A DNA stretch of 64,000 nt from Candidatus Gastranaerophilales bacterium (GTDB taxonomy: Bacteria; Cyanobacteriota; Vampirovibrionia; Gastranaerophilales; Gastranaerophilaceae). Within the stretch, counting starts at the first letter, position 1, and the number at the start of each line of letters is the position of its first letter. Shown one piece after another: positions 16,901 to 26,034 of the stretch. A program made the position numbers and the translations under genes. Where the stretch lies: NCBI GenBank assembly GCA_900548405.1, contig UNSJ01000003.1:1-64000 (forward strand), in the 5' to 3' direction. The notes below the pieces were generated by a model. It was given only the letters and a program-made list of their open reading frames with translations, did not search any database and was not told where the DNA came from.

Positions 16901-17754
16901 TTACTTAAGTGATTCTTGAAGCATTTTCAAAGGAGTTCTACCGCCTTTTTCGGTTAAAGTCATCGCGTAAGTGTTAACTGTATACTGTGTCATCCCGTTA
17001 GCATCACCTACTGCTTGAAAAGTAAATATATCATATCCCCATTTATTAGGTTTTTTATTTCCGTTTATATCAACAGCATAAGCTTTCCAGCCGCTAAAGT
17101 TTAAGTCAATCAGAATCATACCGTCAGCCAAAACATAAGCCGGGCGTTTTTTAAGATTTGCCGTTGACATTCCAGAATTTGGATCAGGCTTTGCATCAGG
17201 GTTTGACTCCTTTTGAATATCATCAGAACCTTTTATATACTTTATACATCCCTGTTCATATCCTCTTGAAGAACACGTTTTTGCAATGTTCAAATTCTTT
17301 AAAAATGCTTTGGTAAAATCAGTGCAATCCTCATACATACCGTTTAAATTTGACGGACAAGGCTGTCCTCCGTTACAAGTGTAACGTGTACAGGTACCGT
17401 ATTCATTTTTTTCGGCACATTCTGCGGTTGCAGGTCTGTCAGAATATTTCGCCCACGCATGGCACATAGGACTGTAACCTAAATCCGACTTAGCTTTTAA
17501 CATCGCATTATTCAGTGTGTTGTAAGCTTTTTTAAATTGCTGTTTTCTTACATTATCCTGATAATTTGCAATCAAAGACGGCATGGTTAAAGCCGCAACC
17601 ACACCAATAATCCCGAGCGTGACCAATACTTCGGCGAGAGTAAATCCGAAACGGCGTTGACTGTTCAACATGACCACGTGCGTAGCACCTTCGGCGAGAG
17701 TAAATGCAGGAGCTTTTAGTCTGCCCCCCCCCCGACATAACTTAATCTTTTCAT
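16901..17754 (-). CDS. type IV prepilin-like protein with poly-G leader and doubled FTLAE motif
   Basis: The body (in frame from GTG 17677/ATG 17671) starts MLNSQRRFG then FTLAEVLVTLGIIGVVAA, a classic prepilin N-terminus, and continues about 240 residues with VDINGNKKPNKWGYDIFTF. Upstream lies a second start: Shine-Dalgarno, ATG 17754, MKRLSYV, ten G. With eleven G the frame reads RLKAPAFTLAEGATHVV and runs straight into the body, so FTLAE occurs twice 20 residues apart. With the ten G present it stops two codons after the tract. The cysteine-rich region near residue 80 (four or more Cys) is unusual among the paralogs. The internal GTG/ATG has only a weak upstream GAAGGT, so some G-independent expression is possible. 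A pseudopilin role is inferred; no T2SS/T4P core gene other than pilD is in view. Confidence 0.8.
17672..17688. repeat. GCGTAGC-core palindrome, degenerate
   Basis: Imperfect inverted repeat around GTGCGTAGCACC at the junction between the leader-derived FTLAE and the second start. A perfect version is at 59666-59679. Confidence 0.45.
17724..17733 (-). repeat. poly-G tract (10 G), copy 2
   Basis: Ten G in the coding sense after ATG AAA AGA TTA AGT TAT GTC. One more G (or two fewer) would join ATG 17754 to the downstream prepilin frame. Confidence 0.9.
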
Positions 17755-17850
17755 AAATCTCCTTTCAATAATTTTAAGCAATTATGCATACCCTATTGTT
17801 GCACCTCAAGCGGCGACGCCGATTGCTCCTTTCATGTATAACCTTATTCA
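17755..17850 (-). promoter_or_regulatory. prepilin leader with tandem Shine-Dalgarno and variant hairpin, copy 2
   Basis: Minus strand order: ATGAAAGGAGCAATC, a variant palindrome centred on GGCGTCGCC (17809-17822), about 40 nt spacer, TTGAAAGGAG, ATG 17754. The hairpin sequence differs from copies 1, 3 and 4 but keeps position and base pairing, which hints that structure matters. Confidence 0.5.
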
Positions 17851-17878
17851 GTATAACAAATTATTCTACAATTTTCAA

Positions 17879-18277
17879 CTAGGCATTATAATCCAGCTTA
17901 TTTCCAACATCTTTAGATTTTATAGCTTGAGCCTGCATTTTAATACTTTCAGCCTGTGCTGCTACTCTAAAATCCTGACCTGAAGGATCAGAGGGAGCCA
18001 TTGCGGAACGGATAACAGTATTTGCATCATTAATTGTTTTTTGAGGATTAGCGGAATCTAAAGCTGGCATCTTTATGTCAACGTGACCTGCCATCGGAAT
18101 TCCGTCAGCATTTCTTTCAATTACAATAGAACCTGCAAGAGAACCGCCTGCTGCTTTGTGCGCAGCCTCGTGAGCATATATCTCATCATAGTTCTTTTTA
18201 ATCAAAGCATCTCTTTGCTGCTCTTTTTGCTTTTCAATAGGATTTGTAAAATTGTAGAACAGATTAATTCCAGCCAT
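17879..18277 (-). CDS. SprA-related putative metalloprotease
   Basis: A 132-residue protein with an HExxH motif in YAHEAAHKAAGG (about residue 38), then IVIERNADGIPMAGHVDIK and an Ala/Gln-rich C-terminus. This matches the short SprA-related family found in many bacteria, usually of unknown function. ATG 18277 is chosen because GAAAGG lies 8 nt upstream; the ORF's extra MC residues come from a TTG. The N-terminus (MAGINLFYNF) resembles other lineage-specific starts here. It sits between two prepilin genes. Confidence 0.7.
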   Translation of the reverse strand: MAGINLFYNFTNPIEKQKEQQRDALIKKNYDEIYAHEAAHKAAGGSLAGSIVIERNADGIPMAGHVDIKMPALDSANPQKTINDANTVIRSAMAPSDPSGQDFRVAAQAESIKMQAQAIKSKDVGNKLDYNA

Positions 18278-18355
18278 ACACAAAACCTTTCACACATTAC
18301 CTGCTACAATTATAGCATATCTTTTCAAAGATTTCAAGCCTTAATTCAGATATTA

Positions 18356-19114
18356 TTACCAGGGATAATCATTTAAAATCTGCCAGCCGTCATATACAAT
18401 TAAAGCCCCGCAAAAGCCTCCCGCCATAGCCTTTCCTGTATTCTTTGAACAAGGATAAGTTTCATCTTCTAATAATTCCTCCCTTGATAGTGTTTCTTTA
18501 CAATGCAAGCCGTAAGGATAAACTCCGAGTTTTTTTAAACAATCAGTTCCGTCGACAACAGAAGGAATTTCACCTGCATTGCCCCAGCTCATTATAAACG
18601 GAAAAATATCTTTACCTATGGTATTAGGTCGCTTTAACGGTCCGTTTATATCAACCCAAAACCAAGCTCCGTTTCCGACAGCATGAACCCAATAGAACAC
18701 TGAATAACCTGATGCTGTAACTAATGCAAAAGTTTTACCGGTAACATCTGTAAAAGTTCTTGTTACTACCATACCGTCTAAATTATAAATTTTTTCAGCC
18801 CAGCAGTCATATTTTGAATAAGTATCACAAGTTTTTACAACTTTTAAATTCGGAAGCAGATAATTGTCAGTAAAATACTTGTTACGTTCGTAAACCGTGT
18901 CAAATTCCGAGAAATCCCAAGTATCAATTGTATCAAACTTGGATTCTGATATTCTCACTGCCTGATTTATTTCCGTATAAGCCTTTTTTAATTGAGTAAC
19001 AGTCTGCTTTTTTTTATAGTTTTCAATCAATACAGGCATTGTCATAGCTGCGACCACGCCGATAATACCTAAGGTTATAAGTATCTCTGCTAACGTAAAA
19101 GCTTTTTTAAACAT
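18356..19114 (-). CDS. type IV prepilin-like protein
   Basis: 252 residues beginning MFKKA then FTLAEILITLGIIGVVAAM, cleaved by prepilin peptidase before Phe6 in the usual way (Ala rather than Gly at -1). The globular part has FWVDINGPLKRPNTIGKDIF, a motif shared by several paralogs, and a conserved end DGWQILNDYPW. Several Cys pairs suggest disulfides, fitting the thioredoxin/CcdA system. Shine-Dalgarno GGGGG precedes ATG. It has no poly-G leader, unlike its neighbour at 17.7 kb. Confidence 0.88.
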   Translation of the reverse strand: MFKKAFTLAEILITLGIIGVVAAMTMPVLIENYKKKQTVTQLKKAYTEINQAVRISESKFDTIDTWDFSEFDTVYERNKYFTDNYLLPNLKVVKTCDTYSKYDCWAEKIYNLDGMVVTRTFTDVTGKTFALVTASGYSVFYWVHAVGNGAWFWVDINGPLKRPNTIGKDIFPFIMSWGNAGEIPSVVDGTDCLKKLGVYPYGLHCKETLSREELLEDETYPCSKNTGKAMAGGFCGALIVYDGWQILNDYPW

Positions 19115-19178
19115 ATTTCCCCCTTTTGTTCTCTTTTAGACTACATACATTTACAATAGTATCACATAAAATACGTTT

Positions 19179-19397
19179 GTGAACAATAAGACTACAAAAA
19201 TTTTACAATTAGGAAGAAATATATTTAAGTTCCGCAAAGAAAAAGGTCTTTCGCAAAACCAGCTTGCAGAAAAACTTGAAATATCAAGGGAACACCTTGC
19301 AAAAATAGAGACAGCAAAACGATGTGTAAGTTTAGGGCTTTTAATAGATATTGCAGAAAAACTGAATATTCCCGTAAAAGATTTTTTTGATTTTTAA
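19179..19397 (+). CDS. XRE-family HTH regulator, 72 aa
   Basis: A single Cro/CI-type helix-turn-helix (GLSQNQLAEKLEISREHLAK, about residues 24-43) with almost nothing else. The start is GTG 19179; a -10 like TAAAAT (19167-19172) ends 6 nt before it and no Shine-Dalgarno is present. It is divergent from the prepilin gene (65 nt between starts), so it may control that gene; no clear operator palindrome is visible. Confidence 0.8.
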   Translation: MNNKTTKILQLGRNIFKFRKEKGLSQNQLAEKLEISREHLAKIETAKRCVSLGLLIDIAEKLNIPVKDFFDF

Positions 19398-19402
19398 AAA
19401 AT

Positions 19403-19440
19403 AAACCGAAGATATAATCTTCGGTTTACTAAAATTATTT
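19403..19440 (-). terminator. bidirectional terminator between the HTH gene and accC
   Basis: AAACCGAAGAT/ATCTTCGGTTT with a 3-nt loop (19403-19427) and T-rich flanks on the minus strand (TTTATTTTTT). Confidence 0.8.
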
Positions 19441-20793
19441 TTTATCTTTTCCTGTTCTCTTATAGAAATCTTCTATAAATCCGGTATTGAAATTACCGCT
19501 TACAAATACAGGATCTTCTATTATTGATTGGTGGAACGGGATTGTTGTTTCAACACCTGTTACAACATATTCTTTCAAAGCTCGATACATTCTGCGTCTT
19601 GCTTCGTTACGAGTTCTACCCCAGCAAATAAGCTTACCTATCATAGAATCATAATATGGTGGTATAGAATAATCCTGATAAGCGTGGGAATCAACTCTTA
19701 CACCAAATCCGCCAGGAGTTACATAACCTGTAATCAGTCCGGGATTAGGCATAAAGTCTTTTGCAGGATTTTCCGCATTAATACGGCACTCAATAGCATG
19801 ACCTCTTAACACAATATCGTCCTGAGTAAAATCAAGTTTTTCGCCTGATGCTACCATAATTTGTTCTCTTACCAAATCAACGTTAGAAATCATTTCTGTT
19901 ACACAGTGTTCAACCTGAATTCTTGTATTCATCTCCATGAAATACCAGCTTCCGTCATGGTCAAGAAGGAATTCACAAGTTCCTGCGCCTTCATAATTAA
20001 TGGCTTTCGCCGCACGGACAGCTGCTGCACCCATTTCCTGACGGGTCTTTTCGTCAATAGCAGGAGATGGAGCTTCTTCCAATAATTTTTGGTGACGACG
20101 CTGAATTGAACAATCTCTTTCACCTAAGTGAACAACATTTCCGAATTGGTCACCGAGAATTTGAACTTCAATATGACGAGGATTTTCTAAGAATTTTTCA
20201 GCATAAACATCAGGGTTACCGAAGAAATTTTGAGCCTCAGACTGGCAAAGGTTCATATTTGTTTCAACTTCCTCATCACTTCTGACAATTCTCATACCTT
20301 TACCGCCGCCGCCTGCTGTTGCTTTTAAAATAATAGGATAACCTACTCTGTGTGCAAATTCTTTAACTTCTTCAACGGTTTTCAAAATTCCTGTACCGGG
20401 TGTAACCGGAACGTTATTTTCAATCATTGTCTTACGAGCAGTAGCTTTATCACCCATTTTGCGCATAGCTTCAGCAGTAGGACCGATAAACTTAATGCCG
20501 TGTTTTTCGCAAATTTCAGCAAAATCAGCTCTTTCTGACATAAAGCCGTATCCCGGGTGAATTGCATCTGCACCCGATACAATGGCAGCAGAAATAATTG
20601 CAGGAATACTCAAATAGCTTTTAGCACTTTGAGCAGGTCCTATACAGTAAGCTTCTGTTGCAAGTCTTACATGGAGAGAATTTGCATCAGCTTGAGAATA
20701 AATTGCAACTGTCGGAATACCGATTTCTCTGCAAGCTCTTATAATTCTTACTGCAATCTCCCCGCGGTTTGCGATTAATACTTTTCTAAACAT
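19435..20793 (-). CDS. accC: acetyl-CoA carboxylase, biotin carboxylase subunit
   Basis: AccC carboxylates biotin on AccB with ATP and bicarbonate, the first step of malonyl-CoA synthesis. The 452-residue protein shows the N-terminal [20 protein letters not shown], the ATP-grasp loop [13 protein letters not shown] (about residue 163), [10 protein letters not shown], and [14 protein letters not shown]. It follows accB by 76 nt in an efp-accB-accC cluster. Confidence 0.97.
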   Translation of the reverse strand: MFRKVLIANRGEIAVRIIRACREIGIPTVAIYSQADANSLHVRLATEAYCIGPAQSAKSYLSIPAIISAAIVSGADAIHPGYGFMSERADFAEICEKHGIKFIGPTAEAMRKMGDKATARKTMIENNVPVTPGTGILKTVEEVKEFAHRVGYPIILKATAGGGGKGMRIVRSDEEVETNMNLCQSEAQNFFGNPDVYAEKFLENPRHIEVQILGDQFGNVVHLGERDCSIQRRHQKLLEEAPSPAIDEKTRQEMGAAAVRAAKAINYEGAGTCEFLLDHDGSWYFMEMNTRIQVEHCVTEMISNVDLVREQIMVASGEKLDFTQDDIVLRGHAIECRINAENPAKDFMPNPGLITGYVTPGGFGVRVDSHAYQDYSIPPYYDSMIGKLICWGRTRNEARRRMYRALKEYVVTGVETTIPFHQSIIEDPVFVSGNFNTGFIEDFYKRTGKDKK

Positions 20794-20837
20794 TTTTCTT
20801 ATCCCTATTAAAACAGCGAAAAGTGAATTTGCTTATG

Positions 20838-20876
20838 CCATTCACTATTCACTGTTAACTATTCACTATTTATTCA
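20838..20876. repeat. short tandem repeats of TATTCAC in the accB-accC spacer
   Basis: The spacer contains degenerate 7-8 nt units (CATTCAC, TATTCAC, TGTTAAC, TATTCAC, TATTTATTC) running up to the accB stop. Function unknown; probably a simple-sequence expansion. Confidence 0.6.
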
Positions 20877-21307
20877 ATATACATTAATACTTGTCCGAAT
20901 TCGACAGGCTGTCCGTCAGATACACATATCTCAACGATTTTTCCTGAAAATTCAGATTCAATTTCATTCATAAGTTTCATTGCTTCAACAATACAAACAA
21001 CGTCACCTTCTTTTACTGTTTGCCCTACCTTAACAAATGCTTCAGCATCAGGAGACGGTGCAGAATAGAAAGTACCTACCATAGGAGAAGTCAACGGTTT
21101 TCCTTTTTTAACTTCTGCCTGTGCAGCAGGTGCTTGAGCAGCAGCAGGCTGAGGAGCTGCTTGTACAGCAACCGGAGCTTGAGCAACGCCAATAACTTCT
21201 TTTCTCAAAGTAATAGCTTGCTCGCCATCTTCAAGAGAAATTTCTGTAAGTGAATTATCAGCTAATACTTTTGCTAATTTTTCAACATATTCAATATCAA
21301 ATTTCAT
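20870..21307 (-). CDS. accB: biotin carboxyl carrier protein of acetyl-CoA carboxylase
   Basis: 145 residues: an N-terminal helical part, an Ala/Pro/Gln linker (about 45-66), and a biotinyl domain with the acceptor lysine in EAMKLMNEIES (about residue 111). It carries biotin between AccC and the carboxyltransferase. It lies downstream of efp and upstream of accC, an order common in cyanobacteria and other bacteria. Confidence 0.96.
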   Translation of the reverse strand: MKFDIEYVEKLAKVLADNSLTEISLEDGEQAITLRKEVIGVAQAPVAVQAAPQPAAAQAPAAQAEVKKGKPLTSPMVGTFYSAPSPDAEAFVKVGQTVKEGDVVCIVEAMKLMNEIESEFSGKIVEICVSDGQPVEFGQVLMYIE

Positions 21308-21377
21308 TTTTTTGCCTTTCTGTTAGGTTAAGTGTGATGAGTGAAGATTAAAACTTCACATCAACTAAAAAATATTG

Positions 21378-21935
21378 TTAAGCCCTGTCAAGGTACTCGT
21401 TAGTTCTTGTATCAACTCTGATTTTATCTCCGTTAGAAATAAAGAAAGGAACGTTAACAACAGCACCTGTTTCAAGAGTAGCAGGTTTAGTACCACCTTG
21501 AGCGGTGTTTCCTTTTTCAGAAGGAGGAGTGTCAGTAACTTCCAAAACTACGTGAGCAGGAATATCAACCCCGATAATTCTCGCATCGTGCATCAAAACT
21601 TGGACAATCATATTTTCTTTCATGTATTTAAGACCGTCGCCTATTTGATCAGCAGTCAATTGAAGCTGTTCATAAGATTCGTTATCCATCATAACGTATT
21701 CTTGACCTTCTTTATACAAATATTGCATTTCACGTCTGTCTAACATAGCTTTTGCAACTTTTTCACCGGCTCTGAATGTTTTTTCAACAACTTGACCTGT
21801 TTCTACGTTTTTAAGCTTTGATCTTACAAACGCTGCGCCCTTGCCGGGTTTTACGTGTAAAAATTCAACAACAGACCATAAACCGTTGTCTAACTGAAGC
21901 GTTAAGCCTGTTTTTAAATCGTTTACTGATATCAT
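21378..21935 (-). CDS. efp: translation elongation factor P
   Basis: 185 residues with three OB-like domains. The tip of domain I is [19 protein letters not shown], where the lysine of PGKG is the residue modified in some bacteria; the C-terminal signature is present ([25 protein letters not shown]). EF-P relieves ribosome stalling at polyproline. Shine-Dalgarno AAGGGG precedes ATG. First gene of efp-accB-accC. Confidence 0.97.
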   Translation of the reverse strand: MISVNDLKTGLTLQLDNGLWSVVEFLHVKPGKGAAFVRSKLKNVETGQVVEKTFRAGEKVAKAMLDRREMQYLYKEGQEYVMMDNESYEQLQLTADQIGDGLKYMKENMIVQVLMHDARIIGVDIPAHVVLEVTDTPPSEKGNTAQGGTKPATLETGAVVNVPFFISNGDKIRVDTRTNEYLDRA

Positions 21936-22103
21936 ATTTTTCCCCTTATTAAAATAATATAGTCATTTATGTAAGTCGATAATACCATAAACATCAAAAA
22001 CTTCAAATAATTGTTACAAATAAAATTCAAATTATTAACATAGTAGCAAAAAAATAAATGTTGCGTTATTATATATGCCATAAGCAATATAAGGAGTGTA
22101 CAT

Positions 22104-22571
22104 ATGAGAATTTCAGCTATCGACAGATGTTGCCCTAAACCACAATTTACAGCATCCAGAAACGGATATGAAAATCCTATTAACCGTAAATCAGAAAAAG
22201 GATTGGCAATTTGGGGTTCAATAGGAGGCAGCGCACTTGTAGGCGCAACAGCAGCGGGAATCGGCAGCTGCTTTATCAAGTCAGGGGCTTCCAAAAGAGC
22301 CTGGAAACTCGGCGGAATAGGTGTTGCAGCAGGATTGCTGACAATGGCGCTTACATTACCTGCAAAACTTTATGATACTAAAGTAAAAGCTTTTGCCCGT
22401 GAAAAAGAAATGGACGTTTTCAGCCGCGACAGAGAATTAAAATCAAACATTATGGAAGAAGTTGATAAAGAGGTTAAAGACGAAGATGTATCTCTTGACC
22501 AGAAAATCAACCACTACACTACTGTTCAAATGGCTAACAACGGAAACGGATTATTAGTTAAGGGAGCATAA
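22104..22571 (+). CDS. small two-helix membrane protein, lineage-specific
   Basis: 155 residues beginning MRISAIDRCCPKPQFTAS, then two Gly/Ala-rich membrane segments (about 37-57 and 70-88) and a charged C-terminal region (EKEMDVFSRDRELKS). No known family. The N-terminal aromatic patch resembles other proteins in this window. It is followed directly by a gene of similar layout, ATG abutting the stop. Shine-Dalgarno AAGGAG. Confidence 0.7.
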   Translation: MRISAIDRCCPKPQFTASRNGYENPINRKSEKGLAIWGSIGGSALVGATAAGIGSCFIKSGASKRAWKLGGIGVAAGLLTMALTLPAKLYDTKVKAFAREKEMDVFSRDRELKSNIMEEVDKEVKDEDVSLDQKINHYTTVQMANNGNGLLVKGA

Positions 22572-23129
22572 ATGAGAGTCGGCGCTATTAATAACAGCTA
22601 CTCATTCGCTCAACAAAACATTCCATCAAAAAACAAAGACAGCAATCCTATTTCAAAATCAGGAGAAAAAGCAAAGCTGGTTAAGGCAACTTTTGTTGCG
22701 GGTTTGGGTGTAGGAGCAAAATTGTTGTTTGAATTAATGGACGGTGATTTTGTTGTGGATAAACTTGGTGACAGCGCTGATAAAATCGTAGAAAAACAAC
22801 ATAGAAATGTGTCCAGAAATAAAAAAAGCCTGTTAAAACTTGGAGCCGCAGCAGGATTGGTTATGGCATTTATCGGCGCCTTTGCAATGTTATATACAAT
22901 TTTCAAAGCACCAAAAATAAATTATGAGGGCAACATAAATGCATTTAAAAAAGGAAAAGATGTTGACGTTTATGTTAAAGGAAATTCTGCCGAAAAAGAA
23001 ATCTACACTCAAATGAATGAAAAAGCAAAGCAGGCTGACAAAGAAGAAAAAGCAAAACTAAAAGAACAATACATGCAAATGCAAATGGCTAAAAACAGGG
23101 TACCTGACTTTATTGACCTTAAAAGATAA
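22572..23129 (+). CDS. small membrane protein, paralog-like partner of the preceding gene
   Basis: 185 residues starting MRVGAINNSYSFAQQN, with helices near 37-55 and 83-108 and a C-terminal segment (YEGNINAFKKGKDVDVY, then a Lys/Glu-rich coiled coil). The layout and the KDVDVY versus KEMDVF motif suggest it is related to the upstream gene. The two genes abut (TAA then ATG). Function unknown. Confidence 0.7.
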   Translation: MRVGAINNSYSFAQQNIPSKNKDSNPISKSGEKAKLVKATFVAGLGVGAKLLFELMDGDFVVDKLGDSADKIVEKQHRNVSRNKKSLLKLGAAAGLVMAFIGAFAMLYTIFKAPKINYEGNINAFKKGKDVDVYVKGNSAEKEIYTQMNEKAKQADKEEKAKLKEQYMQMQMAKNRVPDFIDLKR

Positions 23130-23357
23130 CTATTTCTCTATACGCTCAATCTTTAAAGAGTAACCAAGAATTTTGCAGATTTGTTGGAATTCGGCAAGTT
23201 TCAAACCGTTTCGGCGGATTTTACAAGAAAAAGTGCTTTGCGGAATGTCAAGTTCTGCATTATTTTTTAAGTATTCAAGCAAAACTTTCTGTGTTACGTG
23301 CCCTTTTGCCATAACAAGCCTTACTATTTCATCGTTATTCCAGTCTGTTATATCCAT
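23130..23357 (-). CDS. HTH-like small protein, 75 aa
   Basis: The product (MDITDWNNDEIVRLVMAKGH at the start) has a predicted helix-turn-helix (QKVLLEYLKNNAELDIPQST, then CKIRRNGLKLAEFQQICKIL), close in style to phage-type XRE regulators. ATG 23357 is preferred over the upstream in-frame start: TTGAAT-16 bp-TATACT (23393 to 23366) ends 8 nt before it, with no Shine-Dalgarno. It is divergent from the prepilin gene at 23464, which it may regulate. Confidence 0.65.
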   Translation of the reverse strand: MDITDWNNDEIVRLVMAKGHVTQKVLLEYLKNNAELDIPQSTFSCKIRRNGLKLAEFQQICKILGYSLKIERIEK

Positions 23358-23463
23358 ATAGCAAAAGTATAAGGTATTGACAAAACTATTCAACTCTTGT
23401 AATATTTATTGCATATATCAATATTTTATTTAATATATAAATATTAATATACAAAGGAGAAAT

Positions 23464-24111
23464 ATGAAAAAAGGTTTTACTCTTGCGGAAGTTTTGATAA
23501 CTTTAGGGATTATAGGAATAATCGCGGCTATGACAATGCCGGCATTAATTGAAAATCATCAGAAAAAAGCTACCGCAGTCAAGCTTGCAAGGTTTTATAC
23601 AATAATGAGCCAGGCTGTTCTGAGATGGCAATCCGATGATGGTATTATCCCCGATGATTTCTATTTTGAAGATACCAGCGGTACTTATCTTGAAAAATGG
23701 TATAGAGATACAATTGGAAAATATATTCAAACAGTATCATTAAAAAGTACAAATTCAATATTTACTGTCGCATTTAATGACGGATCAGGATTTGACGCAT
23801 ACACTAATAGGTATATTCTTTTCATATTTTATTGTCCTGAATATAAATATTGCAGCCAAACAAGAGAAGGAAACTTTGATGGAAGAAGAGGATTTCTTTT
23901 CAACATATATAAAGGTAAATTTATGACCTCTAACATCGAGCACCAAACACAAACAAGAGAAAAACTTTTAGAGTCATGCAAATACGGTAACAGCGATAAT
24001 GCGGAAGTCAGTTCCAAAAACCGCAGACATGCCTGCACTCGTCTTATCCAAATCGACGGTTGGGAAATAAAAGACGATTATCCCTGGAGGCAAACTATGC
24101 TTGAGAAATAA
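23464..24111 (+). CDS. type IV prepilin-like protein
   Basis: 215 residues: MKKG then FTLAEVLITLGIIGIIAAM, the textbook prepilin signal with Gly at -1. The C-terminal part ends IQIDGWEIKDDYPW plus nine more residues. The DxNGxK..G.DxF motif of other paralogs is reduced to FLFNIYKGKF. A Shine-Dalgarno (AAAGGAG) precedes the ATG and there is no poly-G leader. The rsgA -35 box overlaps its last codons. Confidence 0.88.
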   Translation: MKKGFTLAEVLITLGIIGIIAAMTMPALIENHQKKATAVKLARFYTIMSQAVLRWQSDDGIIPDDFYFEDTSGTYLEKWYRDTIGKYIQTVSLKSTNSIFTVAFNDGSGFDAYTNRYILFIFYCPEYKYCSQTREGNFDGRRGFLFNIYKGKFMTSNIEHQTQTREKLLESCKYGNSDNAEVSSKNRRHACTRLIQIDGWEIKDDYPWRQTMLEK

Positions 24112-24129
24112 TTTTTATGTTACTATAAT
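24101..24129 (+). promoter_or_regulatory. rsgA promoter giving a leaderless mRNA
   Basis: TTGAGA (24101-24106), 17 bp, TATAAT (24124-24129). The expected start is at the rsgA ATG (24135); no Shine-Dalgarno fits between. The -35 lies inside the preceding prepilin gene. Confidence 0.65.
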
Positions 24130-24134
24130 AGCGT

Positions 24135-25154
24135 ATGGCAGAAGGACAGATATATAAAATTCATTCTGATTTTTATTACGTCGATGACGGCGTTAATTCT
24201 TTTGAATGTAAAATAAGAGAAGTCTTAAAGAAACAAAAAGAAAAAATAATCGTAGGGGATTTTGTCGAATTTGATAACGGCGTTATAAAAAAAATCATTC
24301 GGCGCAAAAATTATATTAAGCGTCCGAGTGTCGCAAATATTGATCAGGTCATTATTGTTTCCGCATTAAAAGAACCTGATTTGGACCTGCACCAGTTAAA
24401 CAGATATATTGCACTTGCTGAGTATTATAAAATCCCTGCTGTATTGTGCTTTAATAAAGACGATTTAAAGTGGGATAAACATCTCGGTGAGAATATTAAA
24501 AATATTTATGGGCCTTTAGGATATAAAATTGTGTATACTTCTGCAACAGAGCATAAAGGAATCAAAAATTTTGAAAAACTTTTGGAAGGAAAAACAAGCG
24601 TATTATGCGGCAACTCAGGTGTAGGAAAATCCAGCCTAATTAATGCAATTAACCCTGATTTAAATCTCAGAACAAAAAATGTAAGCGAAAAGACACAAAG
24701 AGGCACACACACAACACGCCATTGCGAAATTATAAAAATAAATAATTCTTCAAGAATAGTTGATACACCGGGTTTCAGCAACGTAAGATTTGATTTTATT
24801 CTTCCTGCTGATGTAGATTTACTTTTTGAAGATATCGCAGGGTTCAGAGATAACTGCAAATACTCAGACTGTCTGCATATAAATGAAGACGGCTGTAATG
24901 TGCTTGATAATATAGATAAAATAGATTCAACCCGTTATGAAAGTTATCTTGCATTTATTGATGAAGCTAAAGAATACAAAGAAAAAATTAAATTTGAAGG
25001 CAAAAAAGAAGAACATTCGAAAAAAATTGTTCACAACAAACAAATAGCCAAAATAAGCGAAAAAAAACGTCAGAGTGCAAGAAACACTTTAAAACAAAAA
25101 ATATATAAAGACATTGAAAATTACAAGGAAGGATTAGAAAATGAAGATGAATAA
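24135..25154 (+). CDS. rsgA: ribosome small subunit GTPase RsgA
   Basis: A circularly permuted GTPase that checks late 30S assembly. The 339-residue protein has an OB fold, then G4 (CFNKDDL, about residue 113), G1 GNSGVGKSSLIN (about 159), G2/G3 TQRGTHTTRH and DTPGF, and the zinc knuckle CKYSDCLHINEDGC. A lysine-rich C-terminal tail follows. It overlaps the polyprenyl synthase gene by 14 nt. Confidence 0.95.
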   Translation: MAEGQIYKIHSDFYYVDDGVNSFECKIREVLKKQKEKIIVGDFVEFDNGVIKKIIRRKNYIKRPSVANIDQVIIVSALKEPDLDLHQLNRYIALAEYYKIPAVLCFNKDDLKWDKHLGENIKNIYGPLGYKIVYTSATEHKGIKNFEKLLEGKTSVLCGNSGVGKSSLINAINPDLNLRTKNVSEKTQRGTHTTRHCEIIKINNSSRIVDTPGFSNVRFDFILPADVDLLFEDIAGFRDNCKYSDCLHINEDGCNVLDNIDKIDSTRYESYLAFIDEAKEYKEKIKFEGKKEEHSKKIVHNKQIAKISEKKRQSARNTLKQKIYKDIENYKEGLENEDE

Positions 25155-26007
25155 TTATATAGAAGCAGTTAACAAAAAATTAGAAGAATTCATGCCTGTT
25201 CTATATCCTGAAGATATTTTTAAAGCAATGAAATACACGGTAACCCTTCCAGGTAAACGTTTAAGACCTGTTATGTGTCTTGAAACCTGCAGAATGTTTG
25301 GCGGAAACATTGAAGATGCTATCCCAACAGCCTGTGCTATTGAAATGCTTCATGCACAAACGCTTATACATGATGACTTACCTTGTATGGATAACGATGA
25401 TTTCAGACGTGGAAAACCGACAAACCACAAAGTTTTCGGGGAAGCTAATGCTGTACTGGCAGGCGATGCTCTTTTAACTTCTGCGCCGCAAATCATTATT
25501 AAAAACTCTAAAAATTTAGGTCCAGATAAACTCATAAGGATTATGGAAGAATATTTCCACGCAGCCGGAGCTTTTGGCGTAATTGCAGGACAAGTTGTAG
25601 ATATTGAAAGTGAAAAAAATTACCCTGAAAACGCTCAAGAAACTCTTGAATATATTCACACACATAAAACAGCTGGTTTGTTTAAACTTGCACTTAGAAC
25701 AGGTGCAATAATTGCAGATGCTTCAGAAAAAGAGATTGAAGAAATTACAGAATTCGGTCAAAATATGGGCGTTGCTTTTCAAATTGCTGATGATATATTA
25801 GATGAAACCTCTACTTTTGAAGAAATGGGTAAAACATTAGGTAAAGACAAAGAAGCTGGTAAATTAACTTATACAAACTTATACGGTATTGAAAAATCAA
25901 GAGAGGATTTAAATAATCTTATTGAAAGATGTTTTGAAATCCTGAAAAAAAATAATCTCAAATCAGAAGTATTTGAAGAAATTCTTAACAAAATAAAAAA
26001 ATGCTGA
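25141..26007 (+). CDS. ispA: polyprenyl (farnesyl/geranylgeranyl) diphosphate synthase
   Basis: 288 residues with the two aspartate-rich motifs: DDLPCMDNDD (about residue 78) and DDILDE (about 220), plus GKRLRP and HKTAGLF. It condenses isopentenyl diphosphate with allylic diphosphates to make C15 or C20 prenyl chains; chain length is not certain. Translation probably couples to rsgA through the overlap; a second in-frame ATG lies 6 nt in. Confidence 0.93.
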   Translation: MKMNNYIEAVNKKLEEFMPVLYPEDIFKAMKYTVTLPGKRLRPVMCLETCRMFGGNIEDAIPTACAIEMLHAQTLIHDDLPCMDNDDFRRGKPTNHKVFGEANAVLAGDALLTSAPQIIIKNSKNLGPDKLIRIMEEYFHAAGAFGVIAGQVVDIESEKNYPENAQETLEYIHTHKTAGLFKLALRTGAIIADASEKEIEEITEFGQNMGVAFQIADDILDETSTFEEMGKTLGKDKEAGKLTYTNLYGIEKSREDLNNLIERCFEILKKNNLKSEVFEEILNKIKKC

Positions 26008-26034
26008 TGCAAAACTTAATAAATGTAAATTTAT

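Noticed and set aside
21932..22294. A 120-aa ORF on the minus strand overlapping the efp leader and the 22104 gene
   Set aside because: It is antisense to a gene with a good Shine-Dalgarno and overlaps the efp start; its proline-rich start is the complement of the Gly/Ala helices.
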